Assembly: GCA_015657535.1 (NCBI GenBank)
Contig: JADHZB010000963.1
Span: 129,890 to 193,889 of the forward strand
Reading direction: 5' to 3'
Length of the DNA stretch: 64,000 bases
Origin: Nephromyces sp. MM_2019
Taxonomy: Eukaryota > Apicomplexa > Aconoidasida > Nephromycida
A model generated the notes under the pieces. That model was not told where the DNA came from, ran no database searches, and saw only the letters and a program-made list of their open reading frames with translations. Position numbers and translations under genes: made by a program. Positions 25,650 through 40,600 of the stretch are shown here, in pieces. Each line of letters begins with the position of its first letter. Positions within the stretch are counted from its first letter, which is position 1.

Positions 25650-28600
25650 ATGGGACCCGATGACGAGACCAGCGCTGACTTATATGACTTGCTTCGTAAA
25701 GTAGAAGCAGTCGAGAGCTTCTTGAAGCCAAGGATTTTTGGTGAAGCTATTTCTGATACTCCCTCTCCCACTGATAGGCATGGTGCTCCCAAGAAACCAG
25801 GTAAACTAATGTAGTCAACTTACCATGAGGTTATTTGCGTATAGAAGTGCTGTATTTGTACCATGAGCATACGGTAAGCACTCATTACCCGGCCAGCAGT
25901 TTTAGCACCACTTAAAACTTTGGAAATCTAACCTCCATAAACTGCTATGAGATCGATTCTTTCTTTCCTATAAGCGATTAAGTAGGTGCATACTACGCTG
26001 AATCATTTTTCATGCTGAGGGAAAAACTGAATCTGGCGGGACGTCAGAGCTTTCACGCAGTATATTTCGAAATATAATACGCTAAGCGATTCAACATAGG
26101 CCTATCCAACCGCCTTGAGAGTGACATCTACATGTTTTTTTTCATTAGGGCTTTGAGTGCTACTCTAATTTTTGTGAATATAAACATTTGCGTGGCTTTA
26201 AACTATTTAATTGCTTGTGGTGGGCATATATGCAGTATGTGTCGCCTACAGAAAAGAGAATAAACTTTCATGAAGTCCACTAGCCGCAGCAATCATAACT
26301 AGCTACCTGAATAAAATACTCCCATTGAGTTGTAGCGTTATTACTGAAGCTGATTAACTTGTTTTCAGCTGGAAAGGCGCATTACTCAGCCGAGGTACGC
26401 TTAATGCAAGGGTAGTGGCAATTTACAAAGAAGAGGGAGAGGAGTTGAAGGCAGCATCTTTATATCTTTACCAAATGGCTGTGCTGATGGAAGCATTGAA
26501 AAGAGTACACTTGCTTAGTCACGAATATTGGAGAGGGTTTCAAGTGAAATTTCTTGTAGAATTTTGAAAAAGAAAATTATGGCCGTTTTTTAACTGCAAG
26601 AACAGTACCGCTTGATATCTTCGCTCAGACCACTGTGATATATTAGCAATGATGGTACCGACAAGTAACTCTTAGTGACTATCTTTTTGTGGATTTTCCT
26701 CTAAGACTTTCGCACAGCTCAGACATGTGACAGGCATCAGGTGGACACAAGGAAAAAAATTTGTATTCCTTTACTTCAGGGTGCAAATTGTAGGCACTTT
26801 TTCTGCTATATCGCTGCCCCTAGCGACTGCAGATCAACCGATGAAAAAATTAAGAAGCATGAAACTTTTCTTTTCAGGTAGATATTAGGGACGTCAGGAA
26901 GCTAGTTGTGGCTCCGTTAGAAGATTTCGGAAAAAATGCTCAACAGAATTCCGGCATCCATAGTGAAAGCTGGCCTGTTCGACGTTCGTCAGGAGCCCTG
27001 AATGGCGTGTGCGATGCTCCAGGCTCATATCACGGGGCTATTAGTTCAAATATAGCTATGGTCGCGTGGTTAGCTGATGAAGACCCTTTTGAGGTTTTTT
27101 CCCTCTTCCAAACTGCCACATGGCAACCTGGTTGGGGAAAACGTGCTAGCATGACTGGTTAGCTTTGCCTTGTAAAAATACTTTTTTTTTTAAAGTAGCT
27201 TCTCCACTGTGGTGTTTGATAAACTGCTACGGAAAAACGTGCTGTGTTATCACAGATTTAAGCTCAAACTGCTTACTCATCGCCCTTCCTAATAGTGCCA
27301 GATTATTCCTATGAATTTATTTTAAATTTTTTTTATTGCTATATAGGATCTAACCTTAAATAGGATAAAAAAAGATAATAATAATAATAATACGGTTGCA
27401 TAACCATAAATGCACCTCACTTTTTTTTTGCCATGTACACGCTAAAAACATTTTTTATTGCCGTATATTTTCCTTTACCCTTTCAGTGTACACGAGACCA
27501 TCTAGTGAAGCTGGTGCCGTAGGAAGAGATGATGCGGATATTAACCAGTCGTTAATAATCTTGAACGCTATAAATGAGGAAGCAGTTTCTCAATCGATTT
27601 TTTTTCTGTCGATTATAAGATTCAGAAATGATTACCTACATTTTAGTAGCTCCAACCTTGAAAAAAGGAATGATATTTTTGGTGACACAAGCGTATGGGA
27701 ATCTCTAAATAAAAAAGAAAGCCTTAAAGCTACGCATCTCCCTCCGAATGAGAACCTAAAATTTGAATATTCTGTCAATCCGTGTTTCAACGTTTTGGGA
27801 ACGGTTATACTTACAAATGAAAACGGCGGCTCTATGGAATTCAATAAGACTACCCCGAATGACGGATTTTCCAAAGTTAAGAATACCACGGCGTATGAGT
27901 GCTACAGGATTTTTGCTCACAAGGTGTTATTTTAGAATCAAAGCCTTCCGCTAACTCTTTTTCAGTCTCACTAACGCAACTATGGAAACTGCATGCTTGT
28001 AATGGCAAACGGTTACGGAATAAAAGCTCAATTTCTTTCCATAATGGATTAAACTTGCAAGTGCTTAATGTATTGAATTGATTACTCTCATTAAACTGTA
28101 ATAGCAGAAAATTTATGAAACGCATACTAGCGTTAAAAAAAGTTTGTTATCTCTGCTTTATGAAGGTACTGTTTCTGAGGCCGTGATATTACGCTGATCG
28201 GGAAGTATGCAATATCAGCGTTGCTGCTGGTATAGTTTTGTCTTGGTATTGAAAATATTAGTGAAAATGAGGATTATATCCTTAATGTATTGAGAAATTT
28301 CTAAAATAAGCTTCCCCTTTTTTATGGTGAAATCTAACCAAGTTCTTGTAAGTAGTCTTGTTGAATACTTAAAGAATCATAATATATTACTGCAGGGGAT
28401 AAAAGAAATTTGTGATGCGTACAAGCTTTCCCTCAGTCGAGACTATAATTCCTTCAATTTATTGGAGCATATATTGAAATCCTCATCTGGGAAACTTAAG
28501 ATAGTGGGAGAGATACATTTGCGACTTCGTTTTTTCCCCGCATTAAACTCCCCAATTGCTGCTAGATGTCCTTTCAAACTCAACTCGGACAGAGCAGAAT

Positions 28601-31600
28601 ACACGAAAATAGATTCTGAAGTCGATCCTCGTAGCCTTACCATAAAAATTTTTAAAATGAATGAACTTAGTCTCAGTCAAGATTTGGTTTCACAGCTTAA
28701 AGATATGCGATTTTCTATTGTTGCACTTTGGGAGGCGGAGCTTAGCATAGCGGATGCGAAAAATTTGTCACGGTGGAGGGAACTTGTATTAGACTTTTCA
28801 GCGCATGGGAATGCCCAGATTATTTCGCAAAACTGGAGAAATAATACTAGCACCATAAGTATTGCAGTGAAGGGTAACGTAAGATGCAATAAAAATTTTA
28901 TGAGCATTTCTTTCAAGTATGGACATCAATGAGTATTTTTTCAACTTGTTCGAATACGATATACCTGCATTTCATAATTTGTATCTTCTTATACGCATGA
29001 TCATACTTCTATATTTTGAATATAAAAAATAGGATTTATAACCGGAGCAGTTGCTTGTGATGATTTTAAAACAAGAAAATAAATATTTTTATCTTCTAGA
29101 AATATTTATTTATTGTATATGAATATTCATTTATTCCTATTAATAAAACACTACAATTCAAAATATTTTGTGATGTGAAAGAAAACTATAGAGGTCTTAG
29201 GAAAATTTTGGGTAATCTGGATTAAATTAAGAGCTCAATATACTAAGTAGCATATATTACGTGCAGATTACCTGAAAGTATACCGTTCCGTACGTTTAAA
29301 AAATTTAAGATTTGCATTTAAAATTTAAAAAGATATGAAAAGGGGAAGACTGAAACCTATTTACAAGTACTTATAATTAAGATCATTGCCATTGGATTTT
29401 CTTAATGCATATATACAAATAAAATTTACTTCATTTATCCTATAGTACTAGAGCTATATAGAAGCTTAATTCACTGATCCGGTCACAGGGCTGTTGAAGA
29501 ATTTTTTTTGCTTCTTCAATGCTTTTTTGAATTCTTCGGGATTGTTAATCTGGAAAATGTCCATTTATGTTTCCGGGTATATGGTATTTCCCCTTGCTGC
29601 ATACCAAATAGAAGCCAAAAATTTTAGCTCCTATTTTCCAGATAAACTTGCCAATTTTCCCTGCCTTGGAACCTTGGTTATACCTGTTGGTACTTATTAA
29701 CGCCGAGCCGTACGCTTTCGTAGAAGATTTTATAGAAGTATCAGGTATTGGTACCGGCTACCGTGCAGAAAATCGCTTTGAAAGCTACGCCGCTCATTCC
29801 ATGAAACTCTTCTCTGAGATAGAAGATGGCTTAGACACATCTAGTATGCGAAACATAATACTTGGATACAAGAGTACTAAGCAGTGGAAAACAAATACAA
29901 AATTAAATACAAGAGGCTCTTCACTGGAATCTTTCAGAGATATCTTGTCAGATTTTGCAGCAAACGACGGTACTAGAAATTAATTAAAAAATATTAAATT
30001 TGATCCGGAAATTGGTTTTGATATAGGTCTTGCATACTGTTTGTTGATTTTAGTATTTGAAAGTAGCAGGAGAAACTCTTAATTGGTGCGGTAACATATA
30101 TCATATCTATGTGCACTCGATGTAATTCCAATCAGAAATTGTTAAATAATAGGCAATTTCGAAACCTTATTCCAGATATAAATTCGCTTCTTAGGAACGC
30201 TCTATGTAAACATAAGCATGAACCCTGTAGGGTCGGTGCTTCAAGGGAAGGACGAAAAAAATTCCGAGAAGAGTACTGCTTTACAAAGATTCAAGCAGCC
30301 CATACTTTCTTGGAAAACTTCAAGTAAGTACACCAGGAATGTGATCTAATTAGCCAAATTTTTTAAATCAGACTGGCAAAGAAAATAGCATCAATCAAAA
30401 TGGATTTAAGGAAGGAACTTGAATATAGTCAAACAAAAACAGCGTAGTATTATTTCACGCTTTCCGCAATAAATTAAGTAGTAAGCCAAAATTAAGCATA
30501 CTTTTTAGACAATAAGATGCCCTCAATAAATCTTGCATTTTATATTGCTCTCCAGAAGCTGAAGAGGCAAAAAAGTGGATTTTCTACTTCGAAGAAAGTA
30601 TAGCTAGCGGTATGCTCAAAAAACGGAATTTTATCGGAAAATATAATGAGAAAGACATATTTTTTCTCCCATTACCACCAAAGAACTCCTTGGAAGGAAA
30701 AGAGAAAAACGTGGATGCAAGAAGTATAGATAATGGTAATGATGACCTTGGAGAAGACTATGTTACAGTAGTTAAAAGCTATTCTAAACGAAATTTAGAG
30801 ACCATGCAAATATTATCACCGAGAGGAGAAGGTCCCGTCTATCCCGCATTTTGTGTAGCTGAAGGAGCTGCTTTAAATAAAGGATTAGCTGGAGAATGGC
30901 AAAACATAGTTATTAAGACAAAGAATTATGATTTTATGACGGTCCGAGCTTCTAGACCAGAGTTCATAACTCTTTTTTTGACTCCTCAAGGATACTTTAA
31001 GGCAACCGTTTCTGCCAATCTAGGAAGCGACAACTCTTTAACTGATCATGGAGGAAAAGAGACCCTGAAAAAAATGTACGCGTGCACCAAGTCGCATGCT
31101 GAATTAAAAAATGAGGTGGAATATATTATTCTGGATCAGCATGATGGAACCTATATTGTCAAGTACAAAGTCAACAGGTGGTTAATCTTCGTGAATTTAT
31201 CTACAATTTGAGCAATATTTTATAAAATCAAAAGTTTTTTCATAGGGTATATTTCGCTACCTCATCTATAATTGGCGATAGAACTACTGCAGACGTTTTC
31301 CGAGTGAGTAATCAAGGAAAAATTATTCAGATAAACATGGAAATTTTTCAAGGCAAAATTAGACATAGTCTATTATTAACTAAAAAATTTATATGATATG
31401 GCTACTTGCTTTAGTGATAGCACTGGTAAAAACGACAGATACCGCGATTTTATATGATGCTCCAATATATGCTGACGATGTGTATTCGAAAAACCGAACG
31501 TGTAAAGTCTGCATTAACGTGCTTTCGGTAGGTGTACAATGATGCTATCAGTTTCCTCATGGAGTGCATAAAATTTCGTTTGTTGCTAAGTAATTTCGAG

Positions 31601-34600
31601 ACCATATTTTTATGCCTGCATCCCCCTTGAAAAAATTGAGTGCCGCCTTTTTTTAGATAAATTATGTTTCAGAACACAAAAAAAAACTTGCGTTCGTCAT
31701 CACATGGGAATAGTCATTGGTAGCCTCCTAAATACTTTCATAGTAATAATGCTAGCTTTTTCCTTCCTCTATTCCATGTTAAGGTTTTTTTAAATATCAA
31801 ATTTCAGCTCAGGAATGAAATCGCTATCAATTTGTTACGAAGGGATACCGATTGCAGGATCACCATTTGATTTACTCATTGTGAGCGGACCTCCGTGTCC
31901 TCAGTCATCTAGGATAGTAGGTGATGCAGTTTCAAAATGCATTGCAACCCCATTATTACCTAATTATACCAAGGAAGAGCTAAAAGGAGCCCAAAAAACA
32001 ACAAATCTTTTGCCGCCGAAAGCTCATGTGAATAAGTTCACTGTAGTTTTATATGATTCTCTGGGCAATTCACTGCTAGTCGGCAATCATTTAGTCTCCG
32101 CAGAAGGGAAGAGTGGAGCTAATGTTTTAGGAGTTGATGACAATCAGGATGGAAGCTATGAAATTAGCTATGTAGTACTTCTGACTACAGAAAATGTGAA
32201 TTTCATTTATTCTTCTAATCCAGAAGATGGTGCTGCTGCTTTGAGCAATTTCGAGCAAAATAATAATGGTGGTGTGCAAAGCAGCATAGAAAAGCCTGAT
32301 GAAATCAAGCACCCTCAAATACATATCCTGATAAATGGTGTAGAAATATTTGGCTCACCTCTGCAGCCTTATGTACAAAATATAAAAGAAATAGTAGACT
32401 TTCATAAAGAGTACCAAGAAAAAAATAAGCATAACGCTTTAAATTATTCAATTATTAACTCAGAGGATAAAAAGGAGATTCTACAGAATATCTCTGTCAA
32501 TACTAGAAGTGAGGAAGAGTTAAATCGCTTGTCTTCAGTTTTGAGTATGTTAAAAGAAGAGGATGCGCGTCCTGCTAAAAGTAAATCGAAAGCATTCCAG
32601 CATATTGAAGGTGAGGCTGCTGCAGGCTGTGATAGCTCTGCTACTCATTATAACTGTCCTGAGGAAGCTGGATGCGCAAAAAGTAGTGCAGCGCTGCAAT
32701 CGGAGTGGCTTAGGTTAAGAGGTTTAAGGTAATTTTTACGGCATTAGGACCCTTAAAAAGCTCCGATATATATCATGCTTCTCAAATGAAAGAATAGCAT
32801 AAATAAAAAATTCCTGCTCGAACATGTTTATTTAGCTGCGGTATTAAAATGGGATAAAAAAACTAGTAACTTAGCTGGGAGAAGAATCCTCTTTTCATAA
32901 GTGATCTTTTTATTCGCACAAGAAACAGCTGGTGACGAAATTTTATTGTATGGGTTTTTTTAAAGCAATTTATAATATTTCTTACCCAAAAAAGTTTAAA
33001 ATTGCACAACTATAAAAAGCGAAATTCTTGAAAGGATTAGAGATTGTTTTTAGTTGAGTAGATATTATGTATATGCAACTAAAAAATGTACTAAAAAAAC
33101 CACATGGCTTGCCTGTTCAGAGAAAATATACTCAAGATCGTTGGAAGTTGCGAGCAGCGTGAATTGGTTTTAAAAATGATAAGCGATCAATTTATAAAAA
33201 AAATGGCTGGATATGAAATGGAAATGACCACTAAAAAAGCTGAGACGTATGATGAAATACGTCTAAAAGAAAAGGGCTTGATTCCGGTGAAGAAGATGCT
33301 GGAGCGACAGTACCAGGATATATTTTTGCATGCCACAAGAGCAATTACGAAGTATTTGGATCAATTGAGAAGCCAGGAATTTAACAATCTAGAAGAGCTG
33401 CTTCAAACGTTTAAGCATATTGCGTAAGTTGAAGTTAAAAATTTACTATTTTTATTTGGGAATTATTTCACGTAAACAAAGAAGTGTGGTAATCATGCCT
33501 CTTTCTTTTAATTATAGCTGGTATGATTTTTGCTGAAAAAAAGTGCATATTTTCGTTATTACAACTTTTTGTGCTAGAACTTTCCTTAATTCACATTTTT
33601 TTAATGAAAATGATACTCGGGCCTTTGAAACCCATAAGAATATATAAAGACTTCAATTTGGGATAAATTGATGCACTAGCGTAGATTTTCATCCGCGTGC
33701 TTAAAGTAGTTATTTTGGATAACTGCTTAATAAACTAGGTTATTTCAGTGAAGTAAAAAAGGAGAAAAAATTACCTTTTCCCAGTTTCGTGTTATCGTGT
33801 CTTTTGCTAGATATTTCATACAGTGATTCTTTTTCACTCTTCTCAAAATAACTGAAAAGCAATTCTTCTGGATGCGCTGCGCCTGATTTCAGAGACGAGT
33901 TAAGATTTTTGGAGTATAAAGATAAAGCGGCAATTTTGGACACGCTTATGGAAAGCCTATGCATTGGTTTAGATTTAAAAGTGCAAGGACACAGCTTAAG
34001 AAGAAAAGAAATTGAATTATGTAAAAAAGAGGACGCCATTAATATCCGTCATGCAATGTTAAAGAAACTACAAGCTAATAGAAACAAGATAGAGTCATAT
34101 TTAGAAAAAGCTTTACTAGAAGAAATTCCCAATTTACAAAGACATGCAGGTCGAGTTTTCTTTTATAGCTTTCAAATGTCTTTATTTAGGCTAAAAGCAT
34201 CTTCTTAGAAAAAAATTTTATTCATTTTTAAAATAATGCTTGAGATTTTTTGTCTGAATTTTTTATGCTCTGCGATAATAAGTTATTATTATTCATACTT
34301 CCTTTCTAAGTTGATTTATGATTTAAGCTACAAAGGGTATAGATAATAAAGTATTTTTCGCTATAATTTTTGAAGGGGTGCAAACTGAGGATGCTTTATC
34401 CTTGAGAACTGGATTGCTTGGTCCGCTTATTGTTGCGAGAGCAATTCGATACAGCGAATTTCAAAGAAGCGCTGTTTCGGAGTGCGTGAAGGTATGCATG
34501 TAAAACAAAGTTTCTTACGCATTCCTGCTTCAAGTGGGTTTTTTTGGCTAGTAATTAATTAGTGGCCGCATAAGGTACTTCAAAGCCTCGCAAAAAAAAT

Positions 34601-37600
34601 AGAGTAAACAGCGTCAAAATATTCATTTAAAAGCTGCCTTGGTTATTTATGGTTGTATAATTACACCAGAATATAAGCTAATTAAAGTTTAAGTGATTTT
34701 TGCAATGAAATTACAAAGATTTTCCAGTAGAAACTATGTGAAATTGCCGAGAAGTACCGAAAAACTATGAAACTTTCCTTATTATTATTTTAATTTAGAA
34801 ACTTTGGCAGCCACCATCACACTTTGAGATACATACTGCTCTTACCACTGTCTTAAAGGGAAGCCCGAGGTAGTCAATCAATTTTGACACAAAAATATGG
34901 CATCACTCTTGAGGTTTTCAAAAATATTTATAAAACCTGAAAAATTTGGCGATTGAGATGACTTTTTTAAGCAGAGTACTTGCGAGAATAAAGCAAGCAG
35001 CTTAAAAAAAGGCTATGGCTTATGCAATGATGGCATACCTTTAATGCCTTTTATGTTTTTTTCTCAAAGCTTATAACTTATTTTTGGAAACTAGAAAAAT
35101 TCCTTTCGGTAGCTTCATATTAAGAAAAAGGCATTTCGTATGCTGTGCTGAGAAGCTCATAAGGCGCTAATTTTTTACTAGCCATTCCTTCTATTTAGGT
35201 GTGTGGGATATGATAAATCGTGTTTGCTTATCCATTTTATATTTTATGTTGTTACACACTACAAAATTTTAAGTACCACAGCGTAAAGGCATGAGAAAGA
35301 CTGAGTTTCGGCGTAGGCTGCGTAAAATTTTCAAAATGAAATTTTATAAAGTTGAGTCATTTTTTGACGAGGGCACACCCGCGTACAAAAACACCCACAC
35401 ACGCACATACAAACATCCACATACTCAGAAGTACCCACACACACAAAACCAAGGCTAGAAAAAGCTCTAATTTTATTTTTTTTCTTATTGCAATTTTAAT
35501 TATTTTAAAAGCTTTTAAAAGCGTGCTTAACAAATAGCACTTTCAGTCGTGCATCGAAAGTTATGCAACTTTTTTTCCCAGGGTGCGATTTTTCATATTC
35601 AATGTATTTATGATAAGATCATTGCACTGGCTAACATATAGCATGCATTGACGCATTCTATTTTGTAAATTTTAGTTGAAATAAAATTTATTTGAAATCT
35701 TTGATGGTGTTCAGACTGAAGAAGTGCTTGGAGGAAATTTTTCTATACTATAGCAACAACTGTAAAACTTCTAATAAACAACCCCAAACTTTAACAGAGA
35801 ATTCTTTAGTTGGCATTACCCGGGTTATTTTTCAGAGAATTTGCCTGGATATGAATATTTTTCCAGAGTTATTAAACAACGAAGATGTTAGTTTTTTATA
35901 TCTTTTTTTGTTCTGGAGGGTTTTTTTGTGCTTTAAAAAAATCACACTCAACAAAAACCATCACAAGTTCAAACTTTTGCTAGGGCAGTTAAATGTGTCG
36001 GATGGTATGATGTCACCGATCAAATAAACAAATTTTAAGCGTTTTATTTCCAGCTTACATGTTTTTATTTTAACGCTAAAACCTTGCTTTTACGTAACAG
36101 TAGTTACATTTGATTTAAAGCAAAGAGAGATAACGGCTTTTTTTCCATAAATTTCGCGATGATGTCGTATTTACGTTATAAAATCTTAAATAAAAAAATC
36201 AAGGGGTACTAAATATTCTTTTAGCAAGTGAAGGAGAATTTTTTACCAAAACATACATAAAAGCTTTTTATTATATAGTCTAGCTCTAATTTTGTATTTT
36301 GAATTTATTACAAAACAGTTGTGTTTATTACAAGTCTAAAAACATATATTCCCCTCGTTTTTCAAATCCTTCCTGAGGCGATAATTACATCTCTACGATT
36401 ATATGGATACCATTATCATGCTCATATATTATAATTTTCTCGCCTCAAAGAGAAAAGTAAAGCTCTATAACTCGACTTCCATTCAGTACATTTACCGCTT
36501 TAAAATAAAAATATTCATGCAAAAATTGCATGTTGGCTTGTTCCAGGGTAAATAAACAAAAATATAAAAAAAATTGTCGCTAGTAAGCTTAAATTAGAAT
36601 CAAGCCTCCTGAAAAATTGATTTTATTTTTTATTGGATTGCCATGAGTTTTTGCTAGTTTGAAGGCATCAAATTTTTCTTTTAGAATTATTTTGGATTAA
36701 TTTAATTTTGCAATCTTTGTTTTAGGCCGAAAAGCTATTTGAAAAATTTTCGATAGAACCGGCAAATAGTAGGGTGACTACAAAGGGGTTTTTAAGGATA
36801 GTACCTTTTTACCTGTGGCAATCTTTACTTCGGGAGCTTTCTTACCTTAATCTTTTATATATCGTAAGTCTAAAAATTATGCAAGCTGTTATTTGACGAC
36901 ACAAGTATGTGTAATGATGCATAGATTACTAGTCTTATGATGATTTTATAAAAAAATGCTTATTTTTAAAACTATAAATACACTTCTCTCTTGGAACATT
37001 TTTTGATGAGCTTTTATTATGCATTTAAAAAAAATCAGCTAAACAATAAAACCTTTGATATGCTACCATTTTGAAGCTTTCCTTAATTCATGTTAGTGCA
37101 ATTGTAGCATCGAATGGATATTGCTAAGCTTTTTTTTTCCAAGATAAAATTCATGAAAAAAGTGGCATAAAATAGCACAAGTCATACAGATTACCAAATT
37201 TTTATTTCATCTAGCATTGATGGCTTAAATTAAATTCTTATATATACTAATATATTACGCTAAAAGGCGGTTTAAAACTAATCAAGGCGGAGCGAAATTT
37301 TATAGAAAAGAGGCAAAAAACAAAATTTATTATCCGTTTATGTTGAAGTCATTGTTTGATATATTTAAATATATTTTTTTTTGTTAAACCGCAAATTTTT
37401 AGTTTTCAGCGAATAATTTGTTTGTTTGCAAGACTTTTTTAGGTGTGTGTCGTTTAAGAATTTCATCAAAAGATTATTTTAAGATCTAAAAACTTAATTT
37501 TTTCAAATGAATGCAATTTTTCAGCGCTTTTCAAAGCAGTTGACACCAGGAAAAAAATTTTGAAGAAGGGGGTGATAGGTTGTCGGGATTAAGCTTGCAA

Positions 37601-40600
37601 AAATTTTAAAATATGTTAATTCAGCAGTAAAATGAAAAGCAATACAAGAGAAAATCTGAGAATTTTAAACTTTAAGAAGTAAAAATAATAGCAAAAGCAT
37701 TATAGACAACTGCTTTTTAAAGTTGATTGAGTGTTAAAATCATGACTTAACTTTTTTTAGCATTAATAGTAACATTCGTAAACAAGTTTATGAAATTACA
37801 CTTGATGTAACTTTTGTAAACCGAGTAATCCAAATCTACTTTATCATTAGAAAAGAAATAGTTTTTTAAACATTGAATGACTTAGAATGTGACTATTTTT
37901 TCTTAGAGAATAATAAAAAAAAAGAGATGGAAAGTTTGCTTTTATGCATGAAAGTAGTTCTTAGCGTACTGAAAAAAAAAGATTTTTTTTTGGGCATATA
38001 ATTTTTACCAAAGGTGTGATGATAAGTTTTTGCAGTTGAAAGTTTAATGTAGATTATTTTGAATCAAAAACTTTTAGTGTAAAAAGGTGAGTATTCCTTC
38101 AATAACGCTTAAAAAAGGGTTTAAATCATGTAATGTGTTTTTCAAAAACTACTATTTTATGGGTAAGTACCTTATCACCAAAGATAAGCTCTTTTTTTAG
38201 CATCAAAAAAATGCTAAAAGTTTTATAAAAGGTCATTTTAATATTCGCAACTAATGTACAAAGTTTTTAAAAAATTTCCTATCTTCTCATAAACTCTTTT
38301 GACATTCAAATATTGATTTCACTAAAATTTTTACGCGTTTTCATAACATATATTACTTGCAGCATGCTGAAAGCTTGCACTTTTGCTATGTTTTGTTTTT
38401 GTTTCTTTCGAAAACAAGTATACATGTGCTTTATAAAACATTATATTAAGAATAATATCTTATTTGCTGCTACCTTTTTCAGATCGTGAACGAGTTTTTA
38501 GAATGCGATGAAGACCCAGTGAAACATTTATCTCTTGCAAACTACCAACTAAGCAGGCTTGTTTCTTTTCATCATCTAGCTAAATTCCACCTCAGTAAGC
38601 TTTACAAAAGGTTAAATGATAACCCAACATTTAAAAAGAATTTTTTTACGGCTTTGCTACCAAAAGCGAAATCGAAAAAGTTTTCTGACGAATCTCCAAA
38701 TATTGAGGAGCCGTTAGCATCAAAAATACCCTGTTTTAGCAGCATGATTAAGCCCGAAAAAGTGGATTGGGTGGAAAATTTTTGCGGAGAACGTTTGCCA
38801 TTTGTGATACTATATGAAACTGATTATCAGTTATTTGTAGAACTTTTTGTACATTACAGAAATCTCTCTATGCCAGCGTCAGAAATTGATTCATTGCTCG
38901 CCGAAAAGTCTAAAAAGACAAGTAAAAAGATTGACGGTGAAAAAGGTCTTGCCAGCGAATTTTTAAATCCCAGAACTGTTACTAATGCAAGACGTCAAAA
39001 TTTACATGTAGATAATGCTTCTTCGTATAGTAGCGGCCCTGACAGTAATCCGGCATCTGATTTTAGCGATAGTAGTTTCAGTAGAACTTCAGACGCAGAA
39101 AATATTAAGAAAGCATGGCTGCGTAAGAGTAAGAGAAACAAGTCACAAAGAGCTTTACTATCGAGCCAAAAATTGGAGCAGGAGAGTGATATCTTTGAAA
39201 TTCCAGGTGGATGGATGTCTACGCATCGTTTTGTGCTTATGATGCAACAATTTTCAGTGGTTCCTGGTCATTTAAGCTCGGACAAAGTTTATTCGGTGGC
39301 AAACCAAGTTATTTCTGATGGGCCCTTTCATATTGGAAAAGCTATACTTGAAAATCAAGAGTCATTACTCTCACCTACTGCATCAGAATCTAATGCAGAA
39401 ACATCCGAAAAGGTGCAGTTTTTACATATATTTGGAATTGAGATATAATTTTTGGTAGCACAAAATGTGGATCTACTGCTTTGTAAATTGAAAGGCCCAT
39501 AGAATATTCGCTACTTATGTTATCTTCGATAGCACATGTAACTGTCATGGGTAGAATGTCAGAATATGGATAATGTAATACTGCTTTCAGCTAGCTTGAT
39601 ACTACCACCAGTTTCGTAAGATGGATGTTGACTAAAATTAGCAGCATCAGGTATCACACGTAAAATTTCACACTATTACGCCACTTTCCACCCTTATAGA
39701 GCATCCTTTAGGCTATGTTCATCATCTCATATTAAAATTTAATGTAGTTATTGCATTTTATCCACTAGCATAAATTAGAAAAATTATGAACAAATTTTCA
39801 AATAAAAAAGGTAATCTGAGCTCCACATAAAATTAGGCAGGACTAGGTCCAGAACCACTTTTAAAAAGGTTGCTAAAATGAGCGATCATTGCAATTTCCC
39901 TGATTTGATCAGTAAATCGTATAAGCAATATCTTATTAATTCACTGAAGGAAAAGTTTAGTTTAGTACTTATTCCTATAAGGTTACAGTTACGCGGCCCA
40001 CCTTGATAATTCAAGATGTTCAGCTATATTTTTGGTGACTTTTTTAGACAAATCAATTTTTTTAAGCTTGATATGAGCTTTTTAGGCTAAAGCAAGCATG
40101 ATTAGTAACTACTTAAACTTTAAAGGCTGAAGAGGAAGACTTAGTGCCATAGCTTCTATCAGCAGATTTCATCAAGATTTTATAATAAGTTTTATATCAA
40201 AAAGAAAAATAATAACATTACTTTTTCTAAACATATTTTTGCTCATTAAACATGGCTTTTTTGTAGGTGCTACAGACATAGCTTATTGAATATACTCAAG
40301 TGAGCCCTTTAATATAGTTTTTTCGAATCTGTGCTGTGAGCTGTATTTGCTTATTAGAAACAGATCGAAAGTCTCAAAAACCTTCAAGAAGAAAAAATTT
40401 GTAAAATTACCTAGGAAAAATTGTTCAAAAATATTATTCGATGTCCTCTCTTGTAACATTTATTCTAGTGCGTGCTATGGCAGCGTTTGTAATTAAGGTT
40501 GCTTTCTAATTGAGCTAATGAAATTTTCTGATTTTTGATCTGCTTTTAGGGACGACTAGGATTTAGTAGTTTCGTAGAAGCCCTTATTCAATGCGTTTGT

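Noticed and set aside
27963..28059. Exon reading SLTQLWKLHACNGKRL after a good acceptor
   Set aside because: It needs an early donor that would discard a long coding-like part of exon 27487-27923; joining 27923 to 28396 is simpler and in phase.
31246..31531. Two extra exons (31246-31307 and 31439-31531) in the filamin-repeat gene
   Set aside because: They are phase-compatible, but direct joining of 31177 to 31808 gives a textbook filamin strand (DGTYIVKYKVNSSG), so they are treated as intron; alternative use is not excluded.
33740..34039. Minus-strand open frame of 99 codons
   Set aside because: It is the shadow of plus-strand exon 33893-34149, which has matching splice phases and a helical, charged sequence.
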